The notes below the pieces were generated by a model, which made no database searches, was not told the DNA's origin, and saw only the letters and a program-made list of their open reading frames with translations. Positions 24,672 to 33,172 of a DNA stretch of 64,000 bases are shown piece by piece (within the stretch, counting starts at the first letter, position 1; every line of letters starts with the position of its first letter). Where the stretch lies: assembly GCF_022701255.1 (NCBI RefSeq), contig NZ_CP031705.1:682001-746000 (forward strand), written 5' to 3'. The stretch comes from Microcoleus vaginatus HSN003 (GTDB taxonomy: Bacteria > Cyanobacteriota > Cyanobacteriia > Cyanobacteriales > Microcoleaceae). The translations under genes and the position numbers were made by a program.

Positions 24672-27600
24672 AAAGTACACTTGTCTCTCGCTTCACGCCC
24701 AGTCTGATGAAGCACGAAGATTTAGAGGAGATGTTGGTGCAGCGTCACGATTTGGCAAACGAGCTAGTCGAGTCAATCCGTTTGAGCATCCTTAAGCCGA
24801 TCAAGCAGCATCACCTATTGATTGGGATGCGAGGTATTGGGAAGACGCACTTAGTCTCGCTAATGTATCACCGCGTTTCCAAAATGGAGGATTTGCGGGA
24901 AAAAGTGCTGATTGCTTGGTTGCGGGAGGAAGAGTGGGGCGTCACGTCGTTTCTCGATTTGCTCCTGCGAATTTTGCGATCGCTCCAACGAGAATATCCG
25001 GCCGAATACAATGCTAAATTGTTCGATCGGGTAGAATCGCTTTACGGTGAATCGCCCGATACCGCTCAACAGATAGCAGCAGAATTGCTGAAGGATTTTG
25101 TGGGCGATCGCACTCTGCTTTTACTTGTAGAAAATTTGGATGACTTGTTTGAAGGGTTGGGCGACAGCGGGCAGCAGCAATTCCGAGACTATTTAGAAAC
25201 TTATCATTTCTGTACGATTTTCGCGACATCTCAGCATTTATTCAAAGGAATCGAGCATAAAAAAGCCCCATTCTACGACTTCTTCAATCGCCACTATTTA
25301 GAAAAGCTACATTTAGAGCAAGTTGTCTGCTTATTGAAAAATATCGCTAAATTAGAGGACAACAAAGAACTAGAGTTATTCATAGAAACACCAAAGGGAC
25401 GTTCTCGAATTGAAGCAATCCATCACTTGGCTGGCGGCAACCACCGCGTTTATATGATTTTTGCGGAATTTTTGACTCGCGACTCGCTCGATCGACTGGT
25501 GAAACCGTTTTTGCAAACCCTAGATGAACTGACGCCGTACTATCAGGCGCGGATGGCGTGGCTTTCGCCACAGCAAAGAAAGATAGTTGAATTTTTGTGC
25601 GATCGGCGCGGGGCTGTCATGGTTAAAGAGATTGCCCAACGCTGTTTTATGACGCATCAGACAGCATCCAGCCAACTTAAACAACTGTCGGGAATGGGTT
25701 ATGTGACGAGCGAATCGATCGGGCGCGAGTCGTATTATGAACTTCAAGAAGTGCTGATGCGCTTTTGCATGGATGTGAAAAAGCATCGGGGCGAGCCCAT
25801 TAGTTTAATTGTGGATTTTTTGCGGCTGTGGTACACGCAAGAAGAGTTGAAACAACGATTGGATCGCTTGGGAGTAAGATTGATTCCGATCGGGAAAGAG
25901 CTAGTTGATAATATATGGGAAAAAACTCAGTTGAAGTATCAGCTAAGTCTGGAAACACTACCGCCTAATGCTGTCGTCGAGCGAGAATATCTGCTGCGTG
26001 CGCTTGGGCCAAGGGAAACAGATGATTGTGAAGACTCTCGCGTGGCAGCTTGCGTGCAGGAAATTGAAAATTGCAAAGAGAAGAAAGACTATGTTTCGGC
26101 TTTGAATCTAGCAAACAAACTGGTGGCCATTCGCGGTAAGGCACGGGATTGGTTAGAAAAAGGACGTTGCTTGGACAATCTCGAACGCTATGATGAAGCA
26201 TTAGAATCCTTTGATATGGCGATCGCACTTGATGACAATGATAAGTTAGCTTGGCGTATACGAGGTGGTTTACTCAACAACCTCAAACGCTACGATGAAG
26301 CTTTATCATCTTTTGATCGAGCGATTGCACTAGACGACAATGATAGGTCGGCTTCGGTTTTACGAGCCAATGTGCTTTACCACCTCAAACGCTATGAAGA
26401 AGCTTTAGCATCTTTCGATAAGGCGATAGAACTTGGTGCCAATTATCAGTTTGTTTGGGCTTTACGAGGCAATGTGCTTTACGGCCTCAAACGCTATGAA
26501 GAAGCTTTAGAATCTTTCAATAAGGCGATCGAACTTGACAACAATTATATGTGGGCTTGGGGTTTACGAGGCATTGTACTCAACAGCCTCGATCGCTACG
26601 ATGAAGCTTTAGTATCTTTCGATCGGGCGATAGAACTTAATGCCAATTATCAATCTGTTTGGGCTTTACGAAGCTATGTACTCGATAACCTCAAACGCTA
26701 TGACGAAGCTTTAGTATCTTTCGATCGAGCGATCGAACTTGGTGCCAATTATCAGGAGATTTGGGTTGGAGGAGGCAATGTCCTCTACAATCTCAAACGC
26801 TATGAAGAAGCTTTAGCATCTTACGATCGGGCGCTCGAACTTGACCCAAACGATAAGTTAGCTTGGTATATGCGAGCCGATGTACTCAATAATCTCGAAC
26901 GCTATGAAGAAGCTTTAGTATCTTTCGATCGGGCGCTCGGACTTGATAGTAATTATCCGCAGGATTGGATTAAGCGAGGAAATATACTCAAATACCTCGA
27001 CCGCTATGAAGAAGCTTTAGAATCTTACGATCGGGCGCTCAAACTTGATGCCAATTATCAAGGGGGTTGGCTTTTACGAGGCGATTTCCTCCACTACCTC
27101 AAACATTATGAAAAAGCCTTAGAATCTTACGATAGGGCAATCGAACTTGACGACAACGATTCGTTAACTTGGGCTACGCGAGGCGATATACTAAAAGACC
27201 TCAAACGCTATGAAGAAGCTTTAGTATCTTACGACAGGGCGATCAAACTTGACGACAACGATCGCTTAACTTGGGTTTCCCGAGGCGATGTACTCAACAA
27301 CCTCCAACGTTATGAAGAAGCTTTAGTATCTTTTGATCGCGCCCTCACACTTGGGCCAGATTTATATGCCTTCAACCGCGCTATCCCCATTCTCGGATTG
27401 AATCGTTGGGACGAAGGTATCGCCGCCTTAGATGACGCCTTTCAAAGCGTTGAATCTGACGATGAATCTGATGCACACGAGGCCGAATTAATTATCAATA
27501 ACCTCTTCGCCAACAAGGATGCAGCAATATGGAAACCTCGCATTGCCAGCCTAATTCCAGTTTACGAGAAACACGAATATCTCTCAATATTAGGACAGGG

Positions 27601-27838
27601 AATTGTGCGAAATATCCCCGCGCTAATGTCAGAAATGGTGAGTGACAAAGCCGCACGCACTTGGTTAGAATTGTGGCAAGAACTAACCAGCAACTACAAA
27701 CAATTCCAAATTCCCATCCGCCTGCTGAATGCGGCAGTCCGCTATAAGGAAACAAAGGGGGACAGACGAGTTTTGCTAGAACTTCCCATAGAAGAACGCA
27801 ATTTATTAGAACCCTTGGTGTCAACCAAACCCGAATAA
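24668..27838 (+). CDS. P-loop ATPase / winged-helix / TPR protein (STAND-like)
   Basis: 1056 residues. The ATPase domain spans about 1-290: Walker A GMRGIGKTHL (G53-T60), Walker B LLLLVENLDDL (E155, D158), sensor IFATSQH (184-190). A winged helix follows at about 300-370 (SPQQRKIVEFLCDRRGAVMV, TASSQLKQLSGMGYV). From about residue 505 come twelve TPRs of exactly 34 residues (NLKRYDEALxSFDRAIEL type), then a helical C terminus. The layout is that of STAND-type sensors or regulators: nucleotide switch plus repeat-based ligand platform. Cyanobacteria carry many, and few have known roles; conflict or stress signalling is an inference. GAGGGGG precedes the ATG at a suitable distance. Confidence 0.85.
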   Translation: MKSTLVSRFTPSLMKHEDLEEMLVQRHDLANELVESIRLSILKPIKQHHLLIGMRGIGKTHLVSLMYHRVSKMEDLREKVLIAWLREEEWGVTSFLDLLLRILRSLQREYPAEYNAKLFDRVESLYGESPDTAQQIAAELLKDFVGDRTLLLLVENLDDLFEGLGDSGQQQFRDYLETYHFCTIFATSQHLFKGIEHKKAPFYDFFNRHYLEKLHLEQVVCLLKNIAKLEDNKELELFIETPKGRSRIEAIHHLAGGNHRVYMIFAEFLTRDSLDRLVKPFLQTLDELTPYYQARMAWLSPQQRKIVEFLCDRRGAVMVKEIAQRCFMTHQTASSQLKQLSGMGYVTSESIGRESYYELQEVLMRFCMDVKKHRGEPISLIVDFLRLWYTQEELKQRLDRLGVRLIPIGKELVDNIWEKTQLKYQLSLETLPPNAVVEREYLLRALGPRETDDCEDSRVAACVQEIENCKEKKDYVSALNLANKLVAIRGKARDWLEKGRCLDNLERYDEALESFDMAIALDDNDKLAWRIRGGLLNNLKRYDEALSSFDRAIALDDNDRSASVLRANVLYHLKRYEEALASFDKAIELGANYQFVWALRGNVLYGLKRYEEALESFNKAIELDNNYMWAWGLRGIVLNSLDRYDEALVSFDRAIELNANYQSVWALRSYVLDNLKRYDEALVSFDRAIELGANYQEIWVGGGNVLYNLKRYEEALASYDRALELDPNDKLAWYMRADVLNNLERYEEALVSFDRALGLDSNYPQDWIKRGNILKYLDRYEEALESYDRALKLDANYQGGWLLRGDFLHYLKHYEKALESYDRAIELDDNDSLTWATRGDILKDLKRYEEALVSYDRAIKLDDNDRLTWVSRGDVLNNLQRYEEALVSFDRALTLGPDLYAFNRAIPILGLNRWDEGIAALDDAFQSVESDDESDAHEAELIINNLFANKDAAIWKPRIASLIPVYEKHEYLSILGQGIVRNIPALMSEMVSDKAARTWLELWQELTSNYKQFQIPIRLLNAAVRYKETKGDRRVLLELPIEERNLLEPLVSTKPE
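26180..27403 (+). repeat. Twelve consecutive 102-bp units encoding TPRs
   Basis: The motif encoding ERYxEAL or KRYxEAL recurs at exact 102-bp spacing from 26180 to 27302 without one indel. Several neighbouring units are nearly identical at DNA level over 30 or more bases (for example around AACGCTATGAAGAAGCTTTA), which indicates recent expansion or gene conversion rather than old TPR divergence. Confidence 0.85.
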
Positions 27839-27846
27839 GTAAAACA

Positions 27847-27952
27847 GGACTTACGCACTCCGACAAAGAAACCGGGTTTTTTACCTAATCTTCGAGTACG
27901 AACGAAGTAATTTCGTAAAAAAACCCTGTTTCTGGGCCCCGTGCGTAAGTCT
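27847..27952. repeat. Dispersed ~105-bp palindromic (MITE-like) element, copy B
   Basis: Ends GGACTTACGCAC and GTGCGTAAGTC; inner arms AAAGAAACCGGGTTTTTT and AAAAAAACCCTGTTTCT. The whole unit matches the reverse complement of 2326-2430, including TCTGGGCC before the right end and the central CAACGAAGTA-like block. Starts 8 bp after the P-loop/TPR stop codon and may end that transcript. Confidence 0.75.
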
Positions 27953-28005
27953 TATAAAATAGGTATAAAATAGAAATTGATGCTACTAGCAATGGAGTCA
28001 TCCCC

Positions 28006-28722
28006 ATGACAGCCACAATTCCCACTCAAAATTTGCCAGAAATCATCTACCCAGACAGCGACGGAAAACCCATGTCTGACAATACCAAACAGTTCCAATT
28101 AATAGTAAAAATTCAAGGCGGAATAGATGCCTTATTCAAAGACAACGAAAATGTCTTTGTAGCAGGTGATTTGCTGTGGTATCCCGTCGAAGGAGATAAT
28201 AAAACTCGCCAAGCACCTGATAAAATGGTAGTCTTTGGCAGACCCAAAGGTGACAGAGGTTCCTACCAACAGTGGCTTGAAGATAATATTGCGCCGCAAG
28301 TTGTCTTTGAAATAATATCGCCGGGAAACCGCATGACAGCAATGTTTAAGCTTTTTAAGTTTTATGAAAATTATGGAGTCGAAGAATGTTATTTCTACGA
28401 TTTAAAGGATAATGAGTTAATAGGTTGGGTGCGAAGTGACGGACAACTCAACTATATTGAATCAATGGAGGGTTGGGTAAGTCCGCGTTTGCAGATCCGT
28501 TTTCAAACTGCATCGGGAGACTTGGAAATTTATCGGCCTGATGGACAGAAGTTTTTGTCTTATGTGGAGTTGTCAAGACAACAAGAATCAGCACAGCGAC
28601 AAATGGAACTAACACAGCAACAAATGGAACAAGAACGGCAAGATAAAGAGTTAGCACAGCAAAAAGCCGATCGCCTATCGGACAAATTGCGAGAAATGGG
28701 GATAAATCCAGAGGAAATTTGA
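28006..28722 (+). CDS. Uma2-family (DUF820) putative endonuclease
   Basis: 238 residues. The Uma2 fold runs from DGKPMSDNTKQFQLIVKIQG through FVAGDLLWYPVEGDN, RQAPDKMVVFGRPKGDRGSY and APQVVFEIISPGNRM to YYDL-type strands (CYFYDLKDNELIGWV). APDKMVV and VFEIIS supply the candidate PD-(D/E)XK acidic residues. The C-terminal 50 residues are a Gln/Glu-rich coiled coil (RQMELTQQQMEQERQDKELA). Uma2 genes are multicopy in filamentous cyanobacteria; function is not established, but a link to mobile DNA or nucleic-acid conflict is often suggested. ATG 28006 follows a C-rich spacer with no strong ribosome-binding site. Confidence 0.9.
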   Translation: MTATIPTQNLPEIIYPDSDGKPMSDNTKQFQLIVKIQGGIDALFKDNENVFVAGDLLWYPVEGDNKTRQAPDKMVVFGRPKGDRGSYQQWLEDNIAPQVVFEIISPGNRMTAMFKLFKFYENYGVEECYFYDLKDNELIGWVRSDGQLNYIESMEGWVSPRLQIRFQTASGDLEIYRPDGQKFLSYVELSRQQESAQRQMELTQQQMEQERQDKELAQQKADRLSDKLREMGINPEEI

Positions 28723-28737
28723 AACTTTTAGAGACCA

Positions 28738-28815
28738 GCGGCGGTTTCAACCGCCAGGTTTCTTCACCCAGCGAAGGCGAGTTTTGTCTGTGTAGACGCG
28801 GTTTCAACCGTCGGG
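28738..28815. repeat. GCGGTTGAAACCGC-type repeat, inverted relative to 7702-7760
   Basis: Contains GGCGGTTTCAACCGCC and TAGACGCGGTTTCAACCG separated by CAGCGAAGGCGAGTTTTGTC. The reverse complement matches the block upstream of pntA. It separates the Uma2 gene from rsmB. Confidence 0.65.
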
Positions 28816-28858
28816 TATTTGAATCACCTATAATAACTTGACATATCAACCATTCCCC

Positions 28859-29362
28859 ATGCAAAATCCCCGCCAAATAGCCTTTCTCGCACTCCGCGAA
28901 GTCCACCGCCGCGGTGCATTCGCAGATGCCGCACTCGATCGCGCTTTCAGCAATTCTCAACTCAACGACCTCGATCGGCGTTTAGTGACAGAATTAGTTT
29001 ACGGTAGCGTCAGGAGAATGCGATCGATCGACTTCATCATCGACAAACTAGCAACAAAGAAATCCTCCCAACAACCGCCCGAACTCCGCACCATCTTACA
29101 TTTAGGCTTATATCAACTCGAATATCTCAACCAGATTCCCCCCTCCGCCGCCGTCAACACCACCGTTCAACTAGCAAAAGAAAACGGATTTTCAGGGCTC
29201 AGCAGTTTTGTCAACGGTTTGTTGCGACAGTATACCCGTTTAACCCCCCCAACCCCCCCTTACCAAGGGGGGGCTAAGAGTCTTCCTAATTCCCCTCAGC
29301 AAACAGAGACTAAAACTACCTCTAACTCCCCCCCTTACCAAGGGGGGGCTGGGGGGGTTTGA
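28859..29362 (+). CDS. rsmB: rsmB, N-terminal half (NusB-like RNA-binding domain)
   Basis: 167 residues from ATG 28859. Residues 1-130 are the NusB-like domain of 16S rRNA m5C967 methyltransferase: QIAFLALREVHRRGAFADAA, LVTELVYGSVRRMRSIDFII, LRTILHLGLYQLEYL and SSFVNGLLRQYTRL. After that the frame enters an inserted palindromic repeat, encoding about 36 foreign residues (TPPTPPYQGGAKSL...SPPYQGGAGGV) and a stop. The methyltransferase half follows in another frame from 29359. A TTGA overlap (TTG start inside the TGA stop) could couple both halves, so the enzyme may work as two chains. Otherwise this is a disrupted gene. Confidence 0.85.
   Translation: MQNPRQIAFLALREVHRRGAFADAALDRAFSNSQLNDLDRRLVTELVYGSVRRMRSIDFIIDKLATKKSSQQPPELRTILHLGLYQLEYLNQIPPSAAVNTTVQLAKENGFSGLSSFVNGLLRQYTRLTPPTPPYQGGAKSLPNSPQQTETKTTSNSPPYQGGAGGV
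29252..29357. repeat. Palindromic repeat inserted in rsmB
   Basis: Two copies of CCCCCCTTACCAAGGGGGGGCT flank a 40-bp A/C-rich spacer, with outer CCCCCCAACCCCCC and GCTGGGGGGGTTT arms. The build (two inner hairpins inside outer G/C-run arms) matches the elements at 6268-6346 and 40012-40092. It sits exactly in the linker between the two RsmB domains and causes the frame change. Confidence 0.75.
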
Positions 29363-30306
29363 ATTCCCTAAAATTACCCGAAAACCCAGTCCAACGCTTA
29401 GGAATTATCCACAGCTTCCCCGACTGGCTAATAGAATTGTGGAGCGAACAAATAGGCGAAACCGAAACCGAACAACTCTGTGAATGGTTCAACCAATCCC
29501 CCACAATTGATCTAAGAATCAATCCTTTAAAAAGCTCGATCGCCCAAATTGAAACTGCCTTCAAATCCCACAACATCTCAACTAGCAGAATCCCCAACTT
29601 GCCACAAGCATTAAGACTAAATGGCAGCATCGGCGCTATTCAAAACCTCCCCGGATATAGCGAAGGTTGGTGGACAATCCAAGACAGCAGCGCTCAATTA
29701 GTCACCCATTTACTAGCGCCCCAGCCAGGGGAAACCATTATCGACGCCTGCGCCGCACCGGGGGGAAAAACCACCCACAGCGCCGAATTAATGGAGGATG
29801 AAGGCACAATTTATGCCTGCGACAAAACCGCCAGCAGACTCAACAAACTTAAAGAAAATGCAGACAGACTCCAGATGAAATCGATTAAAATTCATACCGG
29901 AGACAGCCGCCATTTCCCAGAGTTTGTTAACCTCGCAGACAGAGTTTTACTAGACGCACCTTGTTCTGGCCTCGGAACCCTCCACCGCCGCGCCGACGCC
30001 CGCTGGCGACACACGCCGGAAAACATTCAAACACAATCCCAACTGCAATCGGAATTGCTAGCAAATGCAGCGACATTTGTCAAGCCGGGCGGCGTATTAG
30101 TTTACGCAACTTGCACGATTCATCCCTTGGAAAATGAAACAGTTATTCGATCGTTCTTAGACAGCAATCCTCACTGGCAAATCGAACCGCCAACAATTGA
30201 TTTACCCGTACAGCCATCACCCGAAGGATGGGTGAAAGTGTGGCCGCACAGACATCACATGGACGGCTTTTTTATGGTGAGGCTAAAGCAATTGAAAAAA
30301 AACTAA
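29359..30306 (+). CDS. rsmB: rsmB, C-terminal half (SAM-dependent m5C methyltransferase domain)
   Basis: 315 residues from TTG 29359 (NSLKLPENPVQRLGIIHSFP is the normal continuation of RsmB after the linker). SAM-binding motif I is TIIDACAAPGGKTTHSAELM; motif IV with the first catalytic Cys is LLDAPCSGLGTLHRR; the nucleophile Cys is in VLVYATCTIHPLENE; the end is HHMDGFFMVRLKQ. All active-site residues are intact, so the domain could be functional if translated with or without the NusB-like half. Methylates C967 in helix 31 of 16S rRNA during ribosome assembly. Confidence 0.88.
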   Translation: MNSLKLPENPVQRLGIIHSFPDWLIELWSEQIGETETEQLCEWFNQSPTIDLRINPLKSSIAQIETAFKSHNISTSRIPNLPQALRLNGSIGAIQNLPGYSEGWWTIQDSSAQLVTHLLAPQPGETIIDACAAPGGKTTHSAELMEDEGTIYACDKTASRLNKLKENADRLQMKSIKIHTGDSRHFPEFVNLADRVLLDAPCSGLGTLHRRADARWRHTPENIQTQSQLQSELLANAATFVKPGGVLVYATCTIHPLENETVIRSFLDSNPHWQIEPPTIDLPVQPSPEGWVKVWPHRHHMDGFFMVRLKQLKKN

Positions 30307-30329
30307 AGTCCTTACTAGCAACCGATAGT

Positions 30330-32933
30330 TTAATATCCCGGTTCTTCATAAGCAGGCTCTTGATAAGCAGGCTCTTGATAAGCAGGCTCTTGATAAGCAG
30401 GTTCTTGCCACTCGCGATACCGGGGTTGAGGATTAGGATTGTAAGGAACGATCGCCCCATCCTCATTCACAATCATCCCCCGAATAATCCTCTTAGGCTG
30501 CACCGGTTTAGCTTTAATACTGCCCTTGCGGCCCTCCAACTCCGGCAACTTCGGAAACTTCTCTACCGGCATTCCCTTAACAGCTTGACTCATAAAATCG
30601 CGCCAATTGTAGGCCGCCGTACCGCTAGTTCCCCAAGTGGGATAATTATCATCATTCCCCAGCCAAACCCCAGTCACAACCTGTGGAATGTAACCAATAA
30701 ACCACAAATCCCGCACGTTTTCCGAAGTACCAGTTTTGCCGGCTACAGCGCGATCATTTAAAGCAGCAGGCCCCCCCGTACCGTCTTGGACAACGCCCTC
30801 CAACATCCAAGTAGTAATCGCAGCACTATCCTTATCCAAAACCCGCTTCGGTTTAAATTTAGCCTGATAAATCACATCTCCCCGCTGATTAATCACCCGC
30901 TTAATTCCGTGGGCTTCAATAAAATTCCCTTGCGAGGCTAAAGTACCGTAAGCATTGGTTAACTCCAGCAAATTCACCTCCGAAGAACCCAAAGCCAGGG
31001 AATAAATCGGACTCAATTTCGTTTTAATTCCCATATCGTTGGCTAATTTGATCGCCGGTTCAAAGCCCACATCCATCAACACCTTCACAGCTACGACATT
31101 CACCGAACGCGTCAAAGCATCAGACATCGATCGCCAACCGCTAAATTTTTTGCCATAATTATTCGGTTGATAGCCGTCGATAATAATTGGTTCGTCTTCG
31201 TAACCGTCATAGGGAGAAAAACCAGCCGCCATCGCCGCGGCATAAATTAACCCTTTAAACGTCGATCCGGGCTGCCGCAAAGCCTGCGTAGCACGATTAA
31301 ACTGACTTTCTTTATAACTTCCACCTCCTACCAGGGCCTTAACTTCCCCAGTCTTAGTGTCCATAGAAACTAAAGCTGCCTGTTCAAAACCCTGACGGCG
31401 GCCATCAACTTCGATCGCATTTTTAACCACCTGTTCCGCTATTTTCTGCCACTTCAAATCCACCGTCGTCTCCACAGTCAAACCGCCAGCTTCCAAAGCA
31501 TCCTGAGAAACATAGCGTGGCAATTCCCTCCGAACGTAACTAGCAAAATAAGGTGCGACTACTTTAAATCGCTTCGGCGGACTTGGTTTAACGGCGATAG
31601 GTTCCGCCATCGCCGCCCTCGCCTCAGCCTCTGTAATTACCTTCGTTTGCTGCATTTGTTGCAGCACAAGATTGCGGCGTTTCTTAGCAATATTCGGATT
31701 AACCAAAGGCGAATATTCGCTTGGCGCCGGCGGCAAACCCGCCAAAGTTGCCATCTCTGCCAAAGTTAATTTATCGACTGTTTTGCTAAAGAAAACCAAA
31801 GCCGCATCCGCCACTCCGTAGGCATCCGAACCCAAATAAACCAGATTTAAATATCTTTCTAAAACTTGCTCTTTACTCAACTCCCGCTCTATTTTCTGAG
31901 CTAAAAGAGCTTCCCGAACCTTCCGCCTAATACTTCTTTCCTGATTAAGAAAAACAACGCGAGCCAATTGTTGGGTAATCGTACTGCCACCCTGCACTAA
32001 ATCTCTTTCTATCAAATTAGAAACAATCGATCGCACAATACCTTGATAATCCACCCCGCGATGTTGGTAAAAACGGCGGTCTTCTATGGCAATAAAAGCT
32101 TTAACCAACAGTTCGGGAATTTCTTTAAGTTTCAGTTTATCTCTAGTTGCAGGCCCCGACTGCAACAAAATCGTATTATCTGATGCCTTAATTGTCAGCG
32201 TTCCGTCGCGGTTAAAGGCTGACAAATCGTTAACATCCGGCAAACCTTTGTCTAAGGTGTACAAAATCCATAAACCGTAGATTAAAGCGCCCCCGCCTAT
32301 ACTGGCAACACCTAAACTTATCCAAAATCTAGGACGGCGGGGGATACGTTTTTTAGTATTTTCCTGCGGTGCGGTATTTTCCTGCGGTGTGCTAATTTCC
32401 TGCGGTGGGCTAATTTCCTGTAGTTCCGTATGTCTCTGCAGTTCGGTGTTCTGCGATGCCCTCTTTTCCGGCAATTTGCTACTATCGGATTTTTGGGGTG
32501 ATTTATTTCCCCGCACAATTAATCCCGGCCGCAACAATTCTTTTCCCTTGGCTTGCAAGCTGGTAACTTGAGGTTCAATTTCCAACCAAGCGATTAAGCG
32601 CTTCAACCCTTCCCAATCGCGCTTGACTATTGGATATCGAGCATATTCTGGCTCTAAATATTCTGAGTCTAAATATTCTGAGTCTAAATATTCTGACTCT
32701 AAATATTCCGACTCTTCTAGAGGTGCAGCATCTTCTGATACCACATACTCGGATCGCTCATCCCTTATGCGTGTAGGAAATTCCGCCTCCGGTTCCGGCA
32801 AGTTGAGCTTATTGCCCTTCGCAGCCTTGGGCGGTTCTCGATCGGAATTACCGCTTATTGCGTTAGTGACTTTGCTCAATGTATCTTTGATATTTGAGAA
32901 AAATTCTGCCACGTTCAGACCTTCAAACCTCAT
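30330..32933 (-). CDS. Class A penicillin-binding protein (PBP1A-type)
   Basis: About 867 residues. Order: cytoplasmic acidic/repetitive N terminus (about 1-200) with SEYLE/SEYLD repeats at 76-97; one membrane helix (about 204-226); GT51 glycosyltransferase with catalytic Glu in AIEDRRFYQHRG (285), GGSTITQQ (316) and RKVREALLAQKIE; transpeptidase with nucleophile PGSTFKG (S558), SVN (611) and KTGTSEN (734). The C terminus carries five QEPAY-type pentapeptides. It polymerises and cross-links peptidoglycan. ATG 32933 is preferred to TTG 32936. Both terminal repeats are 15-bp DNA repeats (about 30350-30405 and 32642-32705) and are likely length-variable. Confidence 0.93.
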   Translation of the reverse strand: MRFEGLNVAEFFSNIKDTLSKVTNAISGNSDREPPKAAKGNKLNLPEPEAEFPTRIRDERSEYVVSEDAAPLEESEYLESEYLDSEYLDSEYLEPEYARYPIVKRDWEGLKRLIAWLEIEPQVTSLQAKGKELLRPGLIVRGNKSPQKSDSSKLPEKRASQNTELQRHTELQEISPPQEISTPQENTAPQENTKKRIPRRPRFWISLGVASIGGGALIYGLWILYTLDKGLPDVNDLSAFNRDGTLTIKASDNTILLQSGPATRDKLKLKEIPELLVKAFIAIEDRRFYQHRGVDYQGIVRSIVSNLIERDLVQGGSTITQQLARVVFLNQERSIRRKVREALLAQKIERELSKEQVLERYLNLVYLGSDAYGVADAALVFFSKTVDKLTLAEMATLAGLPPAPSEYSPLVNPNIAKKRRNLVLQQMQQTKVITEAEARAAMAEPIAVKPSPPKRFKVVAPYFASYVRRELPRYVSQDALEAGGLTVETTVDLKWQKIAEQVVKNAIEVDGRRQGFEQAALVSMDTKTGEVKALVGGGSYKESQFNRATQALRQPGSTFKGLIYAAAMAAGFSPYDGYEDEPIIIDGYQPNNYGKKFSGWRSMSDALTRSVNVVAVKVLMDVGFEPAIKLANDMGIKTKLSPIYSLALGSSEVNLLELTNAYGTLASQGNFIEAHGIKRVINQRGDVIYQAKFKPKRVLDKDSAAITTWMLEGVVQDGTGGPAALNDRAVAGKTGTSENVRDLWFIGYIPQVVTGVWLGNDDNYPTWGTSGTAAYNWRDFMSQAVKGMPVEKFPKLPELEGRKGSIKAKPVQPKRIIRGMIVNEDGAIVPYNPNPQPRYREWQEPAYQEPAYQEPAYQEPAYEEPGY

Positions 32934-33172
32934 CAAGTCCGATTAAAAATTAAAAATTAAAAAAGCTAGCTTTCTTAAATTCTTAATTTTTAATTCGACA
33001 TTTTTTCTTGAATAACACGCTGCCTTGAATTAAGTTTTTTGAATTAAAAACTTTTTAATTCACCACTCAAAATTCAAAACTTTTCTTAACGCTGCAGAGC
33101 TTGGTATTTTTTTGAGAAGTGAATTAGATTTTTGGAATTCAAAATTTTTTAACTCAAACCTCAAAACTCTGC

